DNA from: an uncultured Campylobacter sp.
GTDB taxonomy: Bacteria > Campylobacterota > Campylobacteria > Campylobacterales > Campylobacteraceae
Reading direction: 5' to 3'
NCBI GenBank assembly: GCA_937990735.1
Contig: CALKQT010000003.1
Coordinates: 11,832 to 75,831 of the forward strand
DNA: 64,000 bases
Shown: positions 18,945 to 27,597 of the stretch, piece by piece
Numbering within the stretch: the stretch's first letter is position 1
How the letters are laid out: each line of letters opens with the position of its first letter
Notes under the pieces: generated by a model
Seen by the model: the letters and a program-made list of their open reading frames with translations, nothing else
Databases searched by the model: none
What the model was told of the DNA's origin: nothing
Program-made: the position numbers and the translations under genes

Positions 18945-19163
18945 GTGGCAAAAGACGACGTCATAGAGATCGACGGCAATGTCATAGAAGCGCTGCCGAA
19001 CGCGACTTTTAAGGTCGAGCTGGACAACAAACACGTGATTTTATGTCATATCGCTGGCAAGATGCGGATGCACTACATCAAGATAATGCCCGGCGATCGC
19101 GTAAAAGTTGAGCTGACCCCTTACAGCCTCGATAAAGGCAGGATCACCTACCGCTATAAGTAA
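18945..19163 (+). CDS. infA: translation initiation factor IF-1
   Basis: IF-1 binds the ribosomal A site during initiation. The 72-residue OB-fold protein reads [19 protein letters not shown] and ends [13 protein letters not shown], full length for the family. The start codon is GTG at 18945, preceded by AGAAAGGAGA at ideal spacing. It heads the alpha operon here. In the ancestral arrangement infA follows secY-map, but in this genome map lies 17 kb away on the other strand. A 172-base leader separates it from rpmJ. Confidence 0.98.
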   Translation: MAKDDVIEIDGNVIEALPNATFKVELDNKHVILCHIAGKMRMHYIKIMPGDRVKVELTPYSLDKGRITYRYK

Positions 19164-19220
19164 GGATAAAGTTAAATTTAGATATACTCGCGATTTTGCG
19201 ACTAAACTGTAGGAAGAAGT

Positions 19221-19249
19221 GTTTTCAAAATCCCCACTATTTTGAAAAC
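19221..19249 (+). promoter_or_regulatory. perfect 11-bp inverted repeat between infA and rpmJ
   Basis: GTTTTCAAAAT (19221-19231) and ATTTTGAAAAC (19239-19249) form a perfect 11-bp stem with the 7-base loop CCCCACT. There is no T-run directly after it. It sits in the middle of the only long gap of the alpha operon, 87 bases before the rpmJ ATG. It could be an attenuator, an RNA-processing site or a protein operator; the role is unknown. Confidence 0.6.
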
Positions 19250-19335
19250 AGTTGGTTTGATACTTTCGCTTTTGAAATTTCATTAAACCTAGGTGCAGTT
19301 TGCATTTAAAGTGGAGAAAATTTTAGGAGAGTGGA

Positions 19336-19449
19336 ATGAAAGTTCGTCCATCCGTTAAGAAAATGTGCGACAAATGTAAAATTGTCAAGCGCAAAGGTGT
19401 TGTTCACGTTATTTGTGAAAATCCAAAACATAAACAAAGACAAGGATAA
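19336..19449 (+). CDS. rpmJ: 50S ribosomal protein L36
   Basis: A 37-residue ribosomal protein beginning [20 protein letters not shown]. The zinc ribbon is intact (Cys11, Cys14, Cys27 and His32), so this is the zinc-containing C+ form of L36. AGGAGAGTGGA precedes the ATG. It is followed 3 bases later by rpsM, so it belongs to the alpha operon. It is short enough to be missed by automatic length cut-offs. Confidence 0.97.
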   Translation: MKVRPSVKKMCDKCKIVKRKGVVHVICENPKHKQRQG

Positions 19450-19452
19450 GTT

Positions 19453-19821
19453 ATGGCTCGTATCGCAGGTGTAGATCTACCAAAGAAAAAAAGGATTGAA
19501 TACGGACTAACTTATATCTACGGTATAGGTTTATTTACGTCGAGAAAAATTCTCGATGCGGCAGGAATTTCTTACGATAAAAGAGTCGCCGATCTGAGCG
19601 AGGATGAAGCCGCCGCTATCAGAAAAGAGATCCAAGAGCACTATATGGTCGAAGGCGATCTTCGCAAACAAGTGGCTATGGATATAAAAGCTCTTATGGA
19701 CTTGGGCGGCTATCGCGGCTTAAGACACAGAAAGGGCCTTCCGGTTCGCGGTCAAAAAACAAAAACGAACGCCAGAACCAGAAAAGGCAAACGCAAAACC
19801 GTCGGCGCGGCAGCTAAATAA
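19453..19821 (+). CDS. rpsM: 30S ribosomal protein S13
   Basis: S13 sits in the 30S head and contacts the P-site tRNA and the 50S subunit. The 122-residue product starts [20 protein letters not shown] and ends in the basic tail with [20 protein letters not shown], as expected. It lies 3 bases after rpmJ and 10 bases before rpsK in the alpha operon. Confidence 0.99.
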   Translation: MARIAGVDLPKKKRIEYGLTYIYGIGLFTSRKILDAAGISYDKRVADLSEDEAAAIRKEIQEHYMVEGDLRKQVAMDIKALMDLGGYRGLRHRKGLPVRGQKTKTNARTRKGKRKTVGAAAK

Positions 19822-19831
19822 GGATTGAGAT

Positions 19832-20224
19832 ATGGCACAAAAAAAAGTAGTTAAGAAAAAAACCGTCAGAAAAAATATCGCCAAAGGCATAGTTTACATC
19901 TCCGCTACGTTTAACAACACTATGATTACAGTAACGGACGAGATGGGCAACGCGATCGCGTGGAGCAGTGCGGGCGCTTTAAATTTTAAAGGCAGCAAAA
20001 AATCCACCCCTTATGCGGCGCAGCAAGCCGTCGAGGACGCGTTAAACAAAGCCAAAGAGCACGGCATCAAAGAGGTAGGCGTCAAGGTTCAGGGTCCGGG
20101 AAGCGGACGCGAGACCGCCGTTAAAAGCGTAGGTAGCGTAGAAGGGATTAAAGTTACATATTTCAAAGACATCACTCCTCTTGCGCACAACGGTTGCAGA
20201 CCGCCTAAACGACGTCGCGTGTAA
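19832..20224 (+). CDS. rpsK: 30S ribosomal protein S11
   Basis: S11 forms part of the 30S platform near the E site. The 130-residue product shows [31 protein letters not shown] and the conserved C-terminus [18 protein letters not shown]. It lies 10 bases after rpsM and 18 bases before rpsD. Confidence 0.99.
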   Translation: MAQKKVVKKKTVRKNIAKGIVYISATFNNTMITVTDEMGNAIAWSSAGALNFKGSKKSTPYAAQQAVEDALNKAKEHGIKEVGVKVQGPGSGRETAVKSVGSVEGIKVTYFKDITPLAHNGCRPPKRRRV

Positions 20225-20242
20225 TTATAAAAGGAGAAATTT

Positions 20243-20869
20243 ATGGCTAGATATACAGGACCGGTTGAAAAATTAGAAAGAAGGCTCGGCGTCGATCTAT
20301 TTATGAAAGGCGAGAGAAGGCTTGCGGGCAAGAGCGCGCTTTTAAAACGCCCTTACGCTCCGGGTCAGCACGGACAAAGACGCGCTAAACTAAGCGAATA
20401 CGGCTCACAGCTTCGCGAGAAGCAAAAGGCTAAATTTATGTACGGCGTAAGCGAAAAACAGTTCCGCAGGCTATTTGCTGAAGCGGCTCGTAGAGAGGGT
20501 AACACCGGAGCGATCTTGGTTCAGCTTTTAGAGCAGAGGCTAGATAATGTCGTTTACCGCATGGGCTTTGCTACGACTAGACGATTTGCGCGCCAGCTCG
20601 TTACGCACGGACATATCTTGGTAGACGGCAAGCGCGTCGATATCCCTTCGTACTCCGTCCGCGCAGGACAAAAGATCGAAGTGATCGAAAAGAGCAAAAA
20701 TAACCCGCAAATTTCAAGAGCGCTGGATCTTACTGCACAGACCGGCATCGTAGCGTGGGTAGATGTAGAAAAAGAGAAAAGATACGGAATTTTTTCTAGA
20801 GTTCCGGAGAGAGAAGAAGTTGTTATTCCTGTAGAGGAAAGATTTATCGTAGAGCTTTACTCGAAATAG
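20243..20869 (+). CDS. rpsD: 30S ribosomal protein S4
   Basis: S4 nucleates 16S rRNA assembly and, in other bacteria, represses its own operon. The 208-residue protein has the N-terminal [20 protein letters not shown], a [11 protein letters not shown] segment, and the S4 RNA-binding domain with [19 protein letters not shown] and [16 protein letters not shown]. The zinc-finger cysteines of the C+ type are absent. AAAAGGAGAAATTT precedes the ATG. Confidence 0.99.
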   Translation: MARYTGPVEKLERRLGVDLFMKGERRLAGKSALLKRPYAPGQHGQRRAKLSEYGSQLREKQKAKFMYGVSEKQFRRLFAEAARREGNTGAILVQLLEQRLDNVVYRMGFATTRRFARQLVTHGHILVDGKRVDIPSYSVRAGQKIEVIEKSKNNPQISRALDLTAQTGIVAWVDVEKEKRYGIFSRVPEREEVVIPVEERFIVELYSK

Positions 20870-20880
20870 TAGGTGCTAAT

Positions 20881-21906
20881 ATGAGAAAAATCACAACATC
20901 AGCTCATATGCCAACTGAAATAAAGGTTGAGAATGTCAGCGAAAATGTTGCTAAAATCATAGCATATCCCTTTGAAACGGGATATGCCGTCACTCTAGCT
21001 CATCCTTTACGAAGGTTACTTTATACGAGCACGGTCGGTTTCGCGCCGACTGCGGTTAAAATCGAAGGCGTAAGCCACGAATTCGACAGCATGCGCGGTA
21101 TGCTCGAGGATATGGCGGCTTTTATCATAAATTTAAAGGGCTTAAGGTTTAAAATCAAGGGCGATTCCCTACGCGAGGTCGTAGAATACAGCTTTAAAGG
21201 GCCTAAAGAAATTTACGGCAGCGACCTAAATAACGACGCCGTAGAGATCGTAAATCCAAGCGCTTATCTGGCTACGATAAACGAGGATGCCGATCTTAAA
21301 TTTACGCTCATCATCGAAAAGGGTATCGGCTACGTCCCAAGCGAAGAGATCAGAGAAAATTTAGACGCTGATTTCATCGCGTTGGATGCGTTTTTCACCC
21401 CGGTAACTAAGGCCGTTTACGACATCGAAAACGTATTTGTAGAGGACAATCCCGACTACGAAAAGGTGGTCTTTACGATCACTACCGACGGTCAGATCAG
21501 TGCGATAGATGCGTTTAAAAACGCACTTGAGGCGATGTATCAGCAGCTGGCGGTTTTCAAAGGTATCGTAAATATCAGCGCTGCAGATACTTTCGGTAGA
21601 GCGATCCCCGCAAATTCCGAGTTTGCAAAGCTTTTCGAGAGCGTTAGCAATCTAAGCCTAAGCGCGCGAAGCTTTAACTGCCTGGATCGCGCGGATATTA
21701 GATTTATCGGCGAGCTTGCGATCATGGAGGAGAGCGAGCTTAAAGACCTTAAAAATTTAGGCAAAAAATCGCTTGAGGAGATCAAAGCCGTAATGGAGGA
21801 AATCGGTTATCCTATCGGCAACCAAGAGCTCGGCGATAAAAAAGAGCAGCTAAAACGCAAGCTTGACGAGCTGAAGGCTCAAAGACAAAAGAATGAAGGA
21901 CAATAA
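20881..21906 (+). CDS. rpoA: DNA-directed RNA polymerase alpha subunit
   Basis: The alpha subunit dimer scaffolds RNA polymerase assembly. The 341 residues include the N-terminal dimerisation domain ([20 protein letters not shown], residues 39-58) and the DNA/activator-binding C-terminal domain, with [20 protein letters not shown] and [16 protein letters not shown]. It ends in a charged tail ([18 protein letters not shown]). The stop is followed immediately by the rplQ ATG (TAAATG). Confidence 0.99.
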   Translation: MRKITTSAHMPTEIKVENVSENVAKIIAYPFETGYAVTLAHPLRRLLYTSTVGFAPTAVKIEGVSHEFDSMRGMLEDMAAFIINLKGLRFKIKGDSLREVVEYSFKGPKEIYGSDLNNDAVEIVNPSAYLATINEDADLKFTLIIEKGIGYVPSEEIRENLDADFIALDAFFTPVTKAVYDIENVFVEDNPDYEKVVFTITTDGQISAIDAFKNALEAMYQQLAVFKGIVNISAADTFGRAIPANSEFAKLFESVSNLSLSARSFNCLDRADIRFIGELAIMEESELKDLKNLGKKSLEEIKAVMEEIGYPIGNQELGDKKEQLKRKLDELKAQRQKNEGQ

Positions 21907-22263
21907 ATGAGACATAATCACGGATATAGGAAGCTAGGGCGTACCTCGTCTCACCGTGCCGCCCTGCTTAAAAATTTAACCATCGCTTTAGTTACTAGTG
22001 GCAAGATCGAAACCACGCTTCCTAAGGCAAAAGAGCTAAGAAGTTATGCCGAAAAATTGATCACTCGTGCGCGAAAAGGCGACAGCGAGGCGCATAGATT
22101 TGTTTTCGCGGCGCTTCAAGATAAGGCTGCGACAAATAAGCTAGTCACCGAGATCGCTCCAAAATACGCAGGCGTAAACGGCGGCTACACTCGCATCATC
22201 AAAACTCGCCTTCGCAAGGGCGACGCCGCAGAGATGGCTTATATCGAGCTAATCAGCAAATAA
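21907..22263 (+). CDS. rplQ: 50S ribosomal protein L17
   Basis: The 118-residue product starts [20 protein letters not shown], the invariant L17 N-terminus, and contains [18 protein letters not shown]. It directly abuts rpoA and is the last gene of the alpha operon. Its stop codon runs into a strong hairpin. Confidence 0.99.
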   Translation: MRHNHGYRKLGRTSSHRAALLKNLTIALVTSGKIETTLPKAKELRSYAEKLITRARKGDSEAHRFVFAALQDKAATNKLVTEIAPKYAGVNGGYTRIIKTRLRKGDAAEMAYIELISK

Positions 22264-22288
22264 AATTTCGGGATCACTCCCGAAATTT
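22263..22288 (+). terminator. alpha operon terminator hairpin
   Basis: AAATTTCGGGA and TCCCGAAATTT form a perfect 11-bp stem around a TCAC loop, beginning in the rplQ stop codon. Only a short pyrimidine stretch (CTTCT) follows before the next ATG at 22294. Part of the transcription probably continues into the L,D-transpeptidase gene, and the hairpin could equally stabilise the 3' end. Confidence 0.75.
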
Positions 22289-22293
22289 CTTCT

Positions 22294-22854
22294 ATGAAAT
22301 TTAAAATTTTACTCCCGCTTATTATCATCGCTGCGGGCTTGGCATGGGCATTGGACAATTATCTTAGCTATAAAAATATCGAAACGATCAACCCAGAAAT
22401 TCCGCTAAAGCAGGCATTGGACGGCGAGCAAATCTCTAAGATCCGCGTCTATAAATCCAAACGAATTCTTGAAATTTTGACCTCGAAAGGCGTCGCAAAA
22501 AGCTACAAAATCGCCCTTGGACGCGAGCCTGAAGGACATAAAGAGATTCAAGGCGACGGCAAAACCCCTGAGGGCAACTACACCATAAACGGCAAAAATC
22601 CAAACTCGGCGTATCATCTAAATTTAGGCATCTCCTATCCGAACAAAGCCGACGTAGCGCACGCAAAATCCCTCGGCAAGAGCGCAGGCGGCGATATCAA
22701 AATCCACGGGCTACCGAACAAATTCAGCTACCTAGGGCAGAGTATCGCGGCGTTCGGCGACTGGACGGAGGGCTGCATAGCGCTCGTCAACGACGATATG
22801 GATGAGCTTTTCGAGCATGTAAAAATCGGCACGCCGATAGAAATTTTGCCGTGA
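22294..22854 (+). CDS. L,D-transpeptidase (YkuD/ErfK family)
   Basis: A 186-residue cell-wall enzyme with an N-terminal signal anchor (about residues 4-20) and a YkuD catalytic domain. The active site reads IKIHGLP (His138) and FGDWTEGCIAL, with nucleophile Cys161. Such enzymes make 3-3 cross-links in peptidoglycan or attach proteins to it, acting in the periplasm. The gene starts 30 bases after rplQ with no independent ribosome site outside the terminator hairpin, so expression may be coupled to read-through. The exact role in this organism is inferred from the family. Confidence 0.9.
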   Translation: MKFKILLPLIIIAAGLAWALDNYLSYKNIETINPEIPLKQALDGEQISKIRVYKSKRILEILTSKGVAKSYKIALGREPEGHKEIQGDGKTPEGNYTINGKNPNSAYHLNLGISYPNKADVAHAKSLGKSAGGDIKIHGLPNKFSYLGQSIAAFGDWTEGCIALVNDDMDELFEHVKIGTPIEILP

Positions 22855-23362
22855 TTACACGCGCCTGCGCTAAAATTTCACAGCCGCGATCGATATAAAA
22901 CATAGCGTAAATTTCGACTACGAGCTTTAAAATAATATTCGTCGTCCAGGCTTTTGTAGTCGTGAAATTTACGATTAAACTCGGAGTTTGTTTTTATAAA
23001 ATTTAATCGTATCGGCGTCTGTCCTAATTAAATTTAGACAGTTCCGCTTTAAATTTTACCTACCGCTCAAACAAAATTCCTTTTCAAATTTAACCCTCGA
23101 TCTGGCTAAAATTTCATCCCAAATTTATGACAAATAGTCTAAATTTAAATATACGCAAGCCCTATGATTTGCGAGTTTCGTCCTTGCCGAATCGATAAAA
23201 TTTTAAAATCGCGGCTCGCCGTTCGCGGCGTATAAAATTCTTTACGATCCATGGCGCAAAACCCGCGCCCTCGCGCAAAATTTCAGATTAAATTTCATCC
23301 CCGATAAGCCTTTTTTTATCGCTTTTGGATATAATGCGCCAAAACTAAAATAAGGAATTTTA
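22855..23362. other. intergenic region with a long imperfect stem-loop
   Basis: 508 bases without a gene. CGTAAATTTCGACTAC (22906-22921) pairs with GTAGTCGTGAAATTTACG (22956-22973), a 16-bp stem with a 2-base bulge closing a 34-base loop. The stem-loop may be a structured RNA or only a relic. The last part carries the nfu promoter. No protein-like frame is seen. Confidence 0.55.
23330..23335 (+). promoter_or_regulatory. -10 box of the nfu operon
   Basis: TATAAT in the context GCTTTTGGATATAATGCGCC lies 28 bases upstream of the nfu ATG. The preceding T-run and TTTTGG fit the Campylobacter extended promoter pattern. Confidence 0.7.
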
Positions 23363-23629
23363 ATGATACCATTTACAGACGAAGAGCTTCTAACCCCGGT
23401 ACAGGATAGCTTGGAGCTAATCCGACCGATGCTGCAAAACGACGGCGGCGATATGAAGCTTTTAGGCATAAAAAACGGCGTCGTCTATGTCCGCCTTACC
23501 GGGCATTGCCACGGCTGCGCTGCAAGTGCGCAGACCCTAAAATACGGCGTCGAGCGCCAGCTTCGCATGGATATTCACCCCGAGCTTAGCGTCGTAAACA
23601 TCCCCGAAGGCGAAGAGTTTGAATTATAA
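23363..23629 (+). CDS. NifU C-terminal domain (Nfu-type) iron-sulfur carrier
   Basis: An 88-residue Nfu-type protein that carries or delivers Fe-S clusters. It shows RPMLQNDGGDMKLLGIKNG and the CxxC in GHCHGCAASAQTL (Cys49, Cys52), the cluster ligands. It consists of the NifU C-terminal domain only. AAGGAATTTT precedes the ATG. It overlaps the following hypothetical gene by 11 bases, and both probably share a transcript with murE. Confidence 0.93.
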   Translation: MIPFTDEELLTPVQDSLELIRPMLQNDGGDMKLLGIKNGVVYVRLTGHCHGCAASAQTLKYGVERQLRMDIHPELSVVNIPEGEEFEL

Positions 23630-24167
23630 AAAACTGGGGCTAAAGGCCTTTTCGCGCGGAGAATTCGAGCTTGCGAAGCTGTATTTTTCACTCGCATACG
23701 AAAAAAGCGGCGAGGAGGAAATTCTATTTTTGCTTGAGCTTTGCCAGACTGCGCTGGCAGACCGCGAAGAGGCGCTTATGCTCTTTGATTTTTACAACCT
23801 CAGCCCAAAAACTCAAACCGCGGAGCTTTTTAAAATTTTAAACTCCATTAACGAAAAGATCGCGAACGAAGCGGCTTCCGAACCCGGTGCCGAGGATGAG
23901 ATTGCAGTCATCGCCTATGCCGATTTTATGCGAGCGGTAGGCCAAAGAGGCTTTAAAGACGCCTTCGAATCGATCATTTTTTCCTCCAAAATCGCCATTT
24001 CGGATAAAACCGAGATGATAGAATTTTTAGAAAATTTGATAGAAAACGGCTACTACGAAATGGGGCTTAATTACGTCGAGAGCTCGGCTGCCGCGTATGC
24101 AGGCGATGAGCGCTTTGAAGCGCTGATGCAAAAAATCAAAAATTATGAAAATACGACTCGAAAATAA
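23619..24167 (+). CDS. hypothetical helical protein upstream of murE
   Basis: A 182-residue, acidic, helix-rich protein. The start is a TTG at 23619 inside the nfu stop region; no closer ATG gives a plausible N-terminus. The opening LGLKAFSRGEFELAKLYFSL and AYEKSGEEEILFLLELCQTA resemble one tetratricopeptide-like helical pair. Beyond that I recognise no family. Its end overlaps murE by 23 bases, so translation is tightly coupled within nfu-this gene-murE. It has no signal peptide and is likely cytoplasmic. Confidence 0.8.
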   Translation: MNYKKLGLKAFSRGEFELAKLYFSLAYEKSGEEEILFLLELCQTALADREEALMLFDFYNLSPKTQTAELFKILNSINEKIANEAASEPGAEDEIAVIAYADFMRAVGQRGFKDAFESIIFSSKIAISDKTEMIEFLENLIENGYYEMGLNYVESSAAAYAGDERFEALMQKIKNYENTTRK

Positions 24168-25455
24168 CTTTATCACCGATAACTCCGCCGAGTGCGAGGC
24201 GGGCTGCTTTTTTATGCGCACGAGCGCGAACGCTAAATTCCAAGCCGAAGCGGCGCAAAAAGGCGCACAGATCATCTCTATCGCGCAAGCAAAGGAGCTT
24301 TTGAAGATCGATCCGCGCATCAAAATCGTAGGCATCACCGGTACGAACGGCAAAACGACGACCGCGGCGGCGATCTACTCGACGCTGCTGGATCTGGGCT
24401 TTAGCTGCGGTCTAAGCGGCACGCGCGGCGCCTTTATAAATGAGCGAAGGATCGACGAAAAGGGACTTACGACGAGCTCAGTTTTTAAGACGATGAGCTA
24501 TCTTTACGAAGCTGGCAAGCAGAGCTGCGAGTACTTCGTTATGGAAGTTAGCTCGCATGCGATAGCGCAGAACCGCATAGAAGGGCTAAATTTTGCGCTT
24601 AAAATTTTTACGAATTTAAGTCAAGATCATCTCGATTATCACGGCAGCATGCAAGAATACGCCGCGGTCAAGAGCTCGTTTTTCGCCGACGACGCGCCAA
24701 AACTCATAAACGCCGACGACGGACATATTAAATTTAACCCCGCAAACGCCCTTACCTACGGCATCAAAAACCCCGCAAGCTTCAGCGTGAGCGGATACGG
24801 GCTAAAGGGCGGTATCGACGCGCTCGTGCGTACTCCAAACGGCGATAATGCGCAGCTGCAAAGCGATCTCATCGGCGAGTTTAATCTCTACAACCTTACC
24901 GCGGCGTTTGCGGCGGTTAAAATTCTAACCAAGCTGCCGAACGAAAAGATCGCAAAAGCCCTGGCAAACTTCGGCGGCGTCGAGGGTCGCGTGCAGATCG
25001 TAAATAAAAATCCGCTTGTAATCGTCGATTTCGCTCATACCCCAGACGGCATCGAAAAGGTGCTAAACGCGCTACGCGCAAGCGGCGAGATCATCGCGGT
25101 TTTCGGCGCAGGAGGAGATCGCGACCACGGCAAGCGTCCGAAAATGGGCGCCATCGCGGAGCACTTTGCTAAAATTTGTATCGTTACGAGCGATAACCCG
25201 CGCAGTGAGGATCCGAACGAGATCATCGAGCAAATTTGCGCCGGAATGCGCCGAAAAGATAAAATTTTAAAGATCGCGGATCGCAAAGAGGCTATCGCGC
25301 GCGCGCTAGATCTTGCCAAAAACGGCGAGATGATCGCTATTTTGGGCAAAGGCGACGAGACCTACCAGGAGATCAAGGGTGTGAAGCATCCTTTCAGCGA
25401 CAAACAGGTCGTGAGCGAGCTTGTCGCGGCGCGAGGCAAGTCAAATTTAGACTAA
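24145..25455 (+). CDS. murE: UDP-MurNAc-tripeptide synthetase MurE
   Basis: Adds meso-diaminopimelate to UDP-MurNAc-L-Ala-D-Glu in peptidoglycan precursor synthesis. The 436-residue protein has the ATP loop [11 protein letters not shown] (residues 63-73), [27 protein letters not shown] and the meso-DAP-recognising motif DNPRSEDP. It is about 60 residues shorter than E. coli MurE because the N-terminal domain is reduced, as in other Campylobacterota. The ATG overlaps the previous gene. dapB and dapF elsewhere in the window supply the substrate. Confidence 0.97.
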   Translation: MKIRLENNFITDNSAECEAGCFFMRTSANAKFQAEAAQKGAQIISIAQAKELLKIDPRIKIVGITGTNGKTTTAAAIYSTLLDLGFSCGLSGTRGAFINERRIDEKGLTTSSVFKTMSYLYEAGKQSCEYFVMEVSSHAIAQNRIEGLNFALKIFTNLSQDHLDYHGSMQEYAAVKSSFFADDAPKLINADDGHIKFNPANALTYGIKNPASFSVSGYGLKGGIDALVRTPNGDNAQLQSDLIGEFNLYNLTAAFAAVKILTKLPNEKIAKALANFGGVEGRVQIVNKNPLVIVDFAHTPDGIEKVLNALRASGEIIAVFGAGGDRDHGKRPKMGAIAEHFAKICIVTSDNPRSEDPNEIIEQICAGMRRKDKILKIADRKEAIARALDLAKNGEMIAILGKGDETYQEIKGVKHPFSDKQVVSELVAARGKSNLD

Positions 25456-25471
25456 ATTTAAAGGACGATCG

Positions 25472-25819
25472 ATGAAAATCGAAATTTTATCAAGCAAAAT
25501 CCACCGCGCGCGCGTGACGGACGCCAACCTCAACTACGTAGGCTCTATCACGATCGGACCCGAGCTCATCGAGGCTGCGGGGCTTTGCGAGTACCAAAAA
25601 GTCGAGATCCTAAACGTCAATAACGGCGAGCGCTTCGCTACCTACGTGATCCGCGGCGAAAAAAAGGGCGAGATCTGCCTAAACGGCGCGGCCGCGCGCA
25701 AAGTCTGCGTCGGCGACGTCGTCATCATCGTGGCTTACGCGCAGATGAGTGCCAAAAAAGTAAGAAGCTTCAAGCCTAAAATCGTGCAAGTAAACGAAAA
25801 AAACGAAATAACGGAGTAA
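25472..25819 (+). CDS. panD: aspartate 1-decarboxylase PanD
   Basis: Pyruvoyl enzyme making beta-alanine for pantothenate. The 115-residue proenzyme has the self-cleavage site YVGS at Gly24-Ser25, where Ser25 becomes the pyruvoyl group, and the expected [19 protein letters not shown] region. AAAGGACGATCG precedes the ATG. It lies 16 bases after murE and 2 bases before the next gene. Confidence 0.98.
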   Translation: MKIEILSSKIHRARVTDANLNYVGSITIGPELIEAAGLCEYQKVEILNVNNGERFATYVIRGEKKGEICLNGAAARKVCVGDVVIIVAYAQMSAKKVRSFKPKIVQVNEKNEITE

Positions 25820-25821
25820 AG

Positions 25822-26151
25822 ATGTTTGAGGGAATGGATTTTTCGAAAATGGGGCAGATGCTCGATCAGATGCAGGCCAAGGCTAAGCAGATCGAAGAGG
25901 AGAATGCGCGCAAGGAATTTACCGTAAAATCAGGCGCGGGCATGATCGCTATCAAATTAAACGGCGCGGGCGAGGTGCTCGATTTAAGTATCGACGATAG
26001 CCTTTTTAACGACAAGGAAAGCTTGCAGATCCTGCTGATTTCGGCGATAAGCGACGCGATAAAGCTAGTCGAAAATGAAAAGAAAGGCGCCGTAGCATCC
26101 ATGCTAGGAGGGCTCGGCGGCCTAGGCGATCTACTCGGTGATAAGGGCTAA
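25822..26151 (+). CDS. YbaB/EbfC family nucleoid-associated protein
   Basis: A 109-residue DNA-binding protein of the YbaB/EbfC family. It shows the N-terminal amphipathic helix MGQMLDQMQAKAKQIEEENA, the central beta sheet GAGMIAIKLNGAGEVLDLSI and a glycine-rich C-terminus (SMLGGLGGLGDLLGDKG). In many bacteria the gene lies beside dnaX or recR; here it follows panD by 2 bases. It is expected to act as a dimer on DNA. Confidence 0.93.
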   Translation: MFEGMDFSKMGQMLDQMQAKAKQIEEENARKEFTVKSGAGMIAIKLNGAGEVLDLSIDDSLFNDKESLQILLISAISDAIKLVENEKKGAVASMLGGLGGLGDLLGDKG

Positions 26152-26742
26152 GCGTAGTTCAAAAATGGTGAAAATAGGCTTTTTAGAGAGGGCAACTACT
26201 TCCCGCCTGGCGAGCGGTTTGGATTTTACGGAGCGAGCGGCTTCTGTAGCGAACTAAATGAAGCCCGATTTTATAAGGCGGCGTTAAATTTAGATTTTGT
26301 GGCGATACGGTTTGCATAAAGCACGGCTCGCTTAATTTGACGCTAGGTTATTAAATTTTAATCTTAGCAAATCAGTCAAATTTAACGGGCGGCACGAGGG
26401 TAAATTCTAAAATTTCGGCGAGCTGCTACGCTGCGGCGCAAAGTAAAATTTAGCTCGCATAGCTTAAAATGCAAAGCGGACGAGCCGTTGTGCAGTATCC
26501 GCGAGTAAATGAGCACAAGATGCGGCTCAAAAAAGCGGAGCATTCTCCGCCGCGCGCACTGCGTAAAGCTAGGGAAATTAAAATTTAAAATTTTAAGCGG
26601 TATGATTGCTTCTACGCGACGAACAAACGGCTCGCGACAGCAAAGTCTAAGCTGCGCGACGAAAAGGCATTCGAAGGGCGCGAATTTGCATTCGTCAAGG
26701 GCGCGCCCAAGCAGAGCAAATCAAAACCGCAAGGTAGGATCG
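26152..26742. other. intergenic region upstream of ispA
   Basis: 591 bases with no convincing gene. An open frame continues upstream from ispA to 26509, but its Arg/Ser-rich composition is not protein-like. The ispA ribosome site (AAGGTAGGATCG) lies at the very end. Scattered fragments such as AAAATTTAGCTCGC recur elsewhere in the window, but no complete repeat copy is present. Confidence 0.5.
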
Positions 26743-27594
26743 ATGGATATTTTAGAAAAATTTAAAGACTACTTGGAGCGCAACGAACTGAAGGCGCCGA
26801 GCTTTCATCCGTACTTCGAGGAGGCACTCAATTACATGCTGCAAGCGGGCGGCAAGCATTTTCGCGCGCAGCTGCTACTAGGCGTCGTCTCGGCAGTGGA
26901 TGAGCGGCGCTTTGAGGGCGCGCTGGCGATCGCGATGGCGCTTGAGATGATCCACACCTACTCGCTCATACACGACGATCTGCCCGCGATGGACGATGCG
27001 GATCTGCGCCGCGGACGGCCGAGCCTGCATAAAAAATACGACGAGGTCACGGCGATTTTGGTGGGCGATGCGCTAAATACCGACGCGTTTTTGATCGCCG
27101 CGAGCGCGAACCTAAGCGACGAAATCAAGATAAAATGCATTAAAACTCTAGCGCGAAACGCAGGTAGCAGCGGCATGGTGCTCGGTCAGGCGATCGATTG
27201 CCGTTTTGAAAACAGCCCGCTAAAACAAAGCGAGCTTGAGTTTTTGCATCTGCACAAAACGGGTGCACTCATCGCAGCGGCGTTTGAGCTAGGCGCCATA
27301 ATCGGTGGGCTAAATGACGAGCTCGCGCATGAGCTTTATAAGATCGGGCTGAAGCTAGGTCTTATATTTCAGATCGAGGATGACATCATCGACGCCACGG
27401 GCGACGAGGCAAGCGCAGGTAAGCCCGTAGGGGCGGACGGCGCGAAAAATTCCTTCGTAAATTTACTAGGTCTTGCGGGTGCTAGAAGCTACAAGCAGCG
27501 CCTAATAGACGAGGTAAGCGGCGCGATGAGCGGCTATGATGAAAGCCTGCGCGATTTGGTTTTAAATTTGATAGAAAAATACCTGAAAGGATGA
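26743..27594 (+). CDS. ispA: farnesyl diphosphate synthase (geranyltranstransferase)
   Basis: Short-chain prenyl transferase that makes farnesyl diphosphate for undecaprenyl phosphate and quinones. The 283-residue protein has the first aspartate-rich motif HDDLPAMDDADLRRG (Asp78, Asp79, Asp84), the upstream GGKHFRAQLLLG, and the second motif FQIEDDIIDATGD. I chose the ATG at 26743 because AGGTAGGAT lies just before it and MDILEKFKDYLE aligns with family N-termini. The longer frame adds implausible sequence. It ends 3 bases before tkt. Confidence 0.96.
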   Translation: MDILEKFKDYLERNELKAPSFHPYFEEALNYMLQAGGKHFRAQLLLGVVSAVDERRFEGALAIAMALEMIHTYSLIHDDLPAMDDADLRRGRPSLHKKYDEVTAILVGDALNTDAFLIAASANLSDEIKIKCIKTLARNAGSSGMVLGQAIDCRFENSPLKQSELEFLHLHKTGALIAAAFELGAIIGGLNDELAHELYKIGLKLGLIFQIEDDIIDATGDEASAGKPVGADGAKNSFVNLLGLAGARSYKQRLIDEVSGAMSGYDESLRDLVLNLIEKYLKG

Positions 27595-27597
27595 AAA

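Noticed and set aside
26509..26742. Upstream extension of ispA by 78 codons
   Set aside because: The Arg/Ser/Lys-rich leader is unlike any prenyl transferase, and a good ribosome site lies directly before the ATG at 26743.
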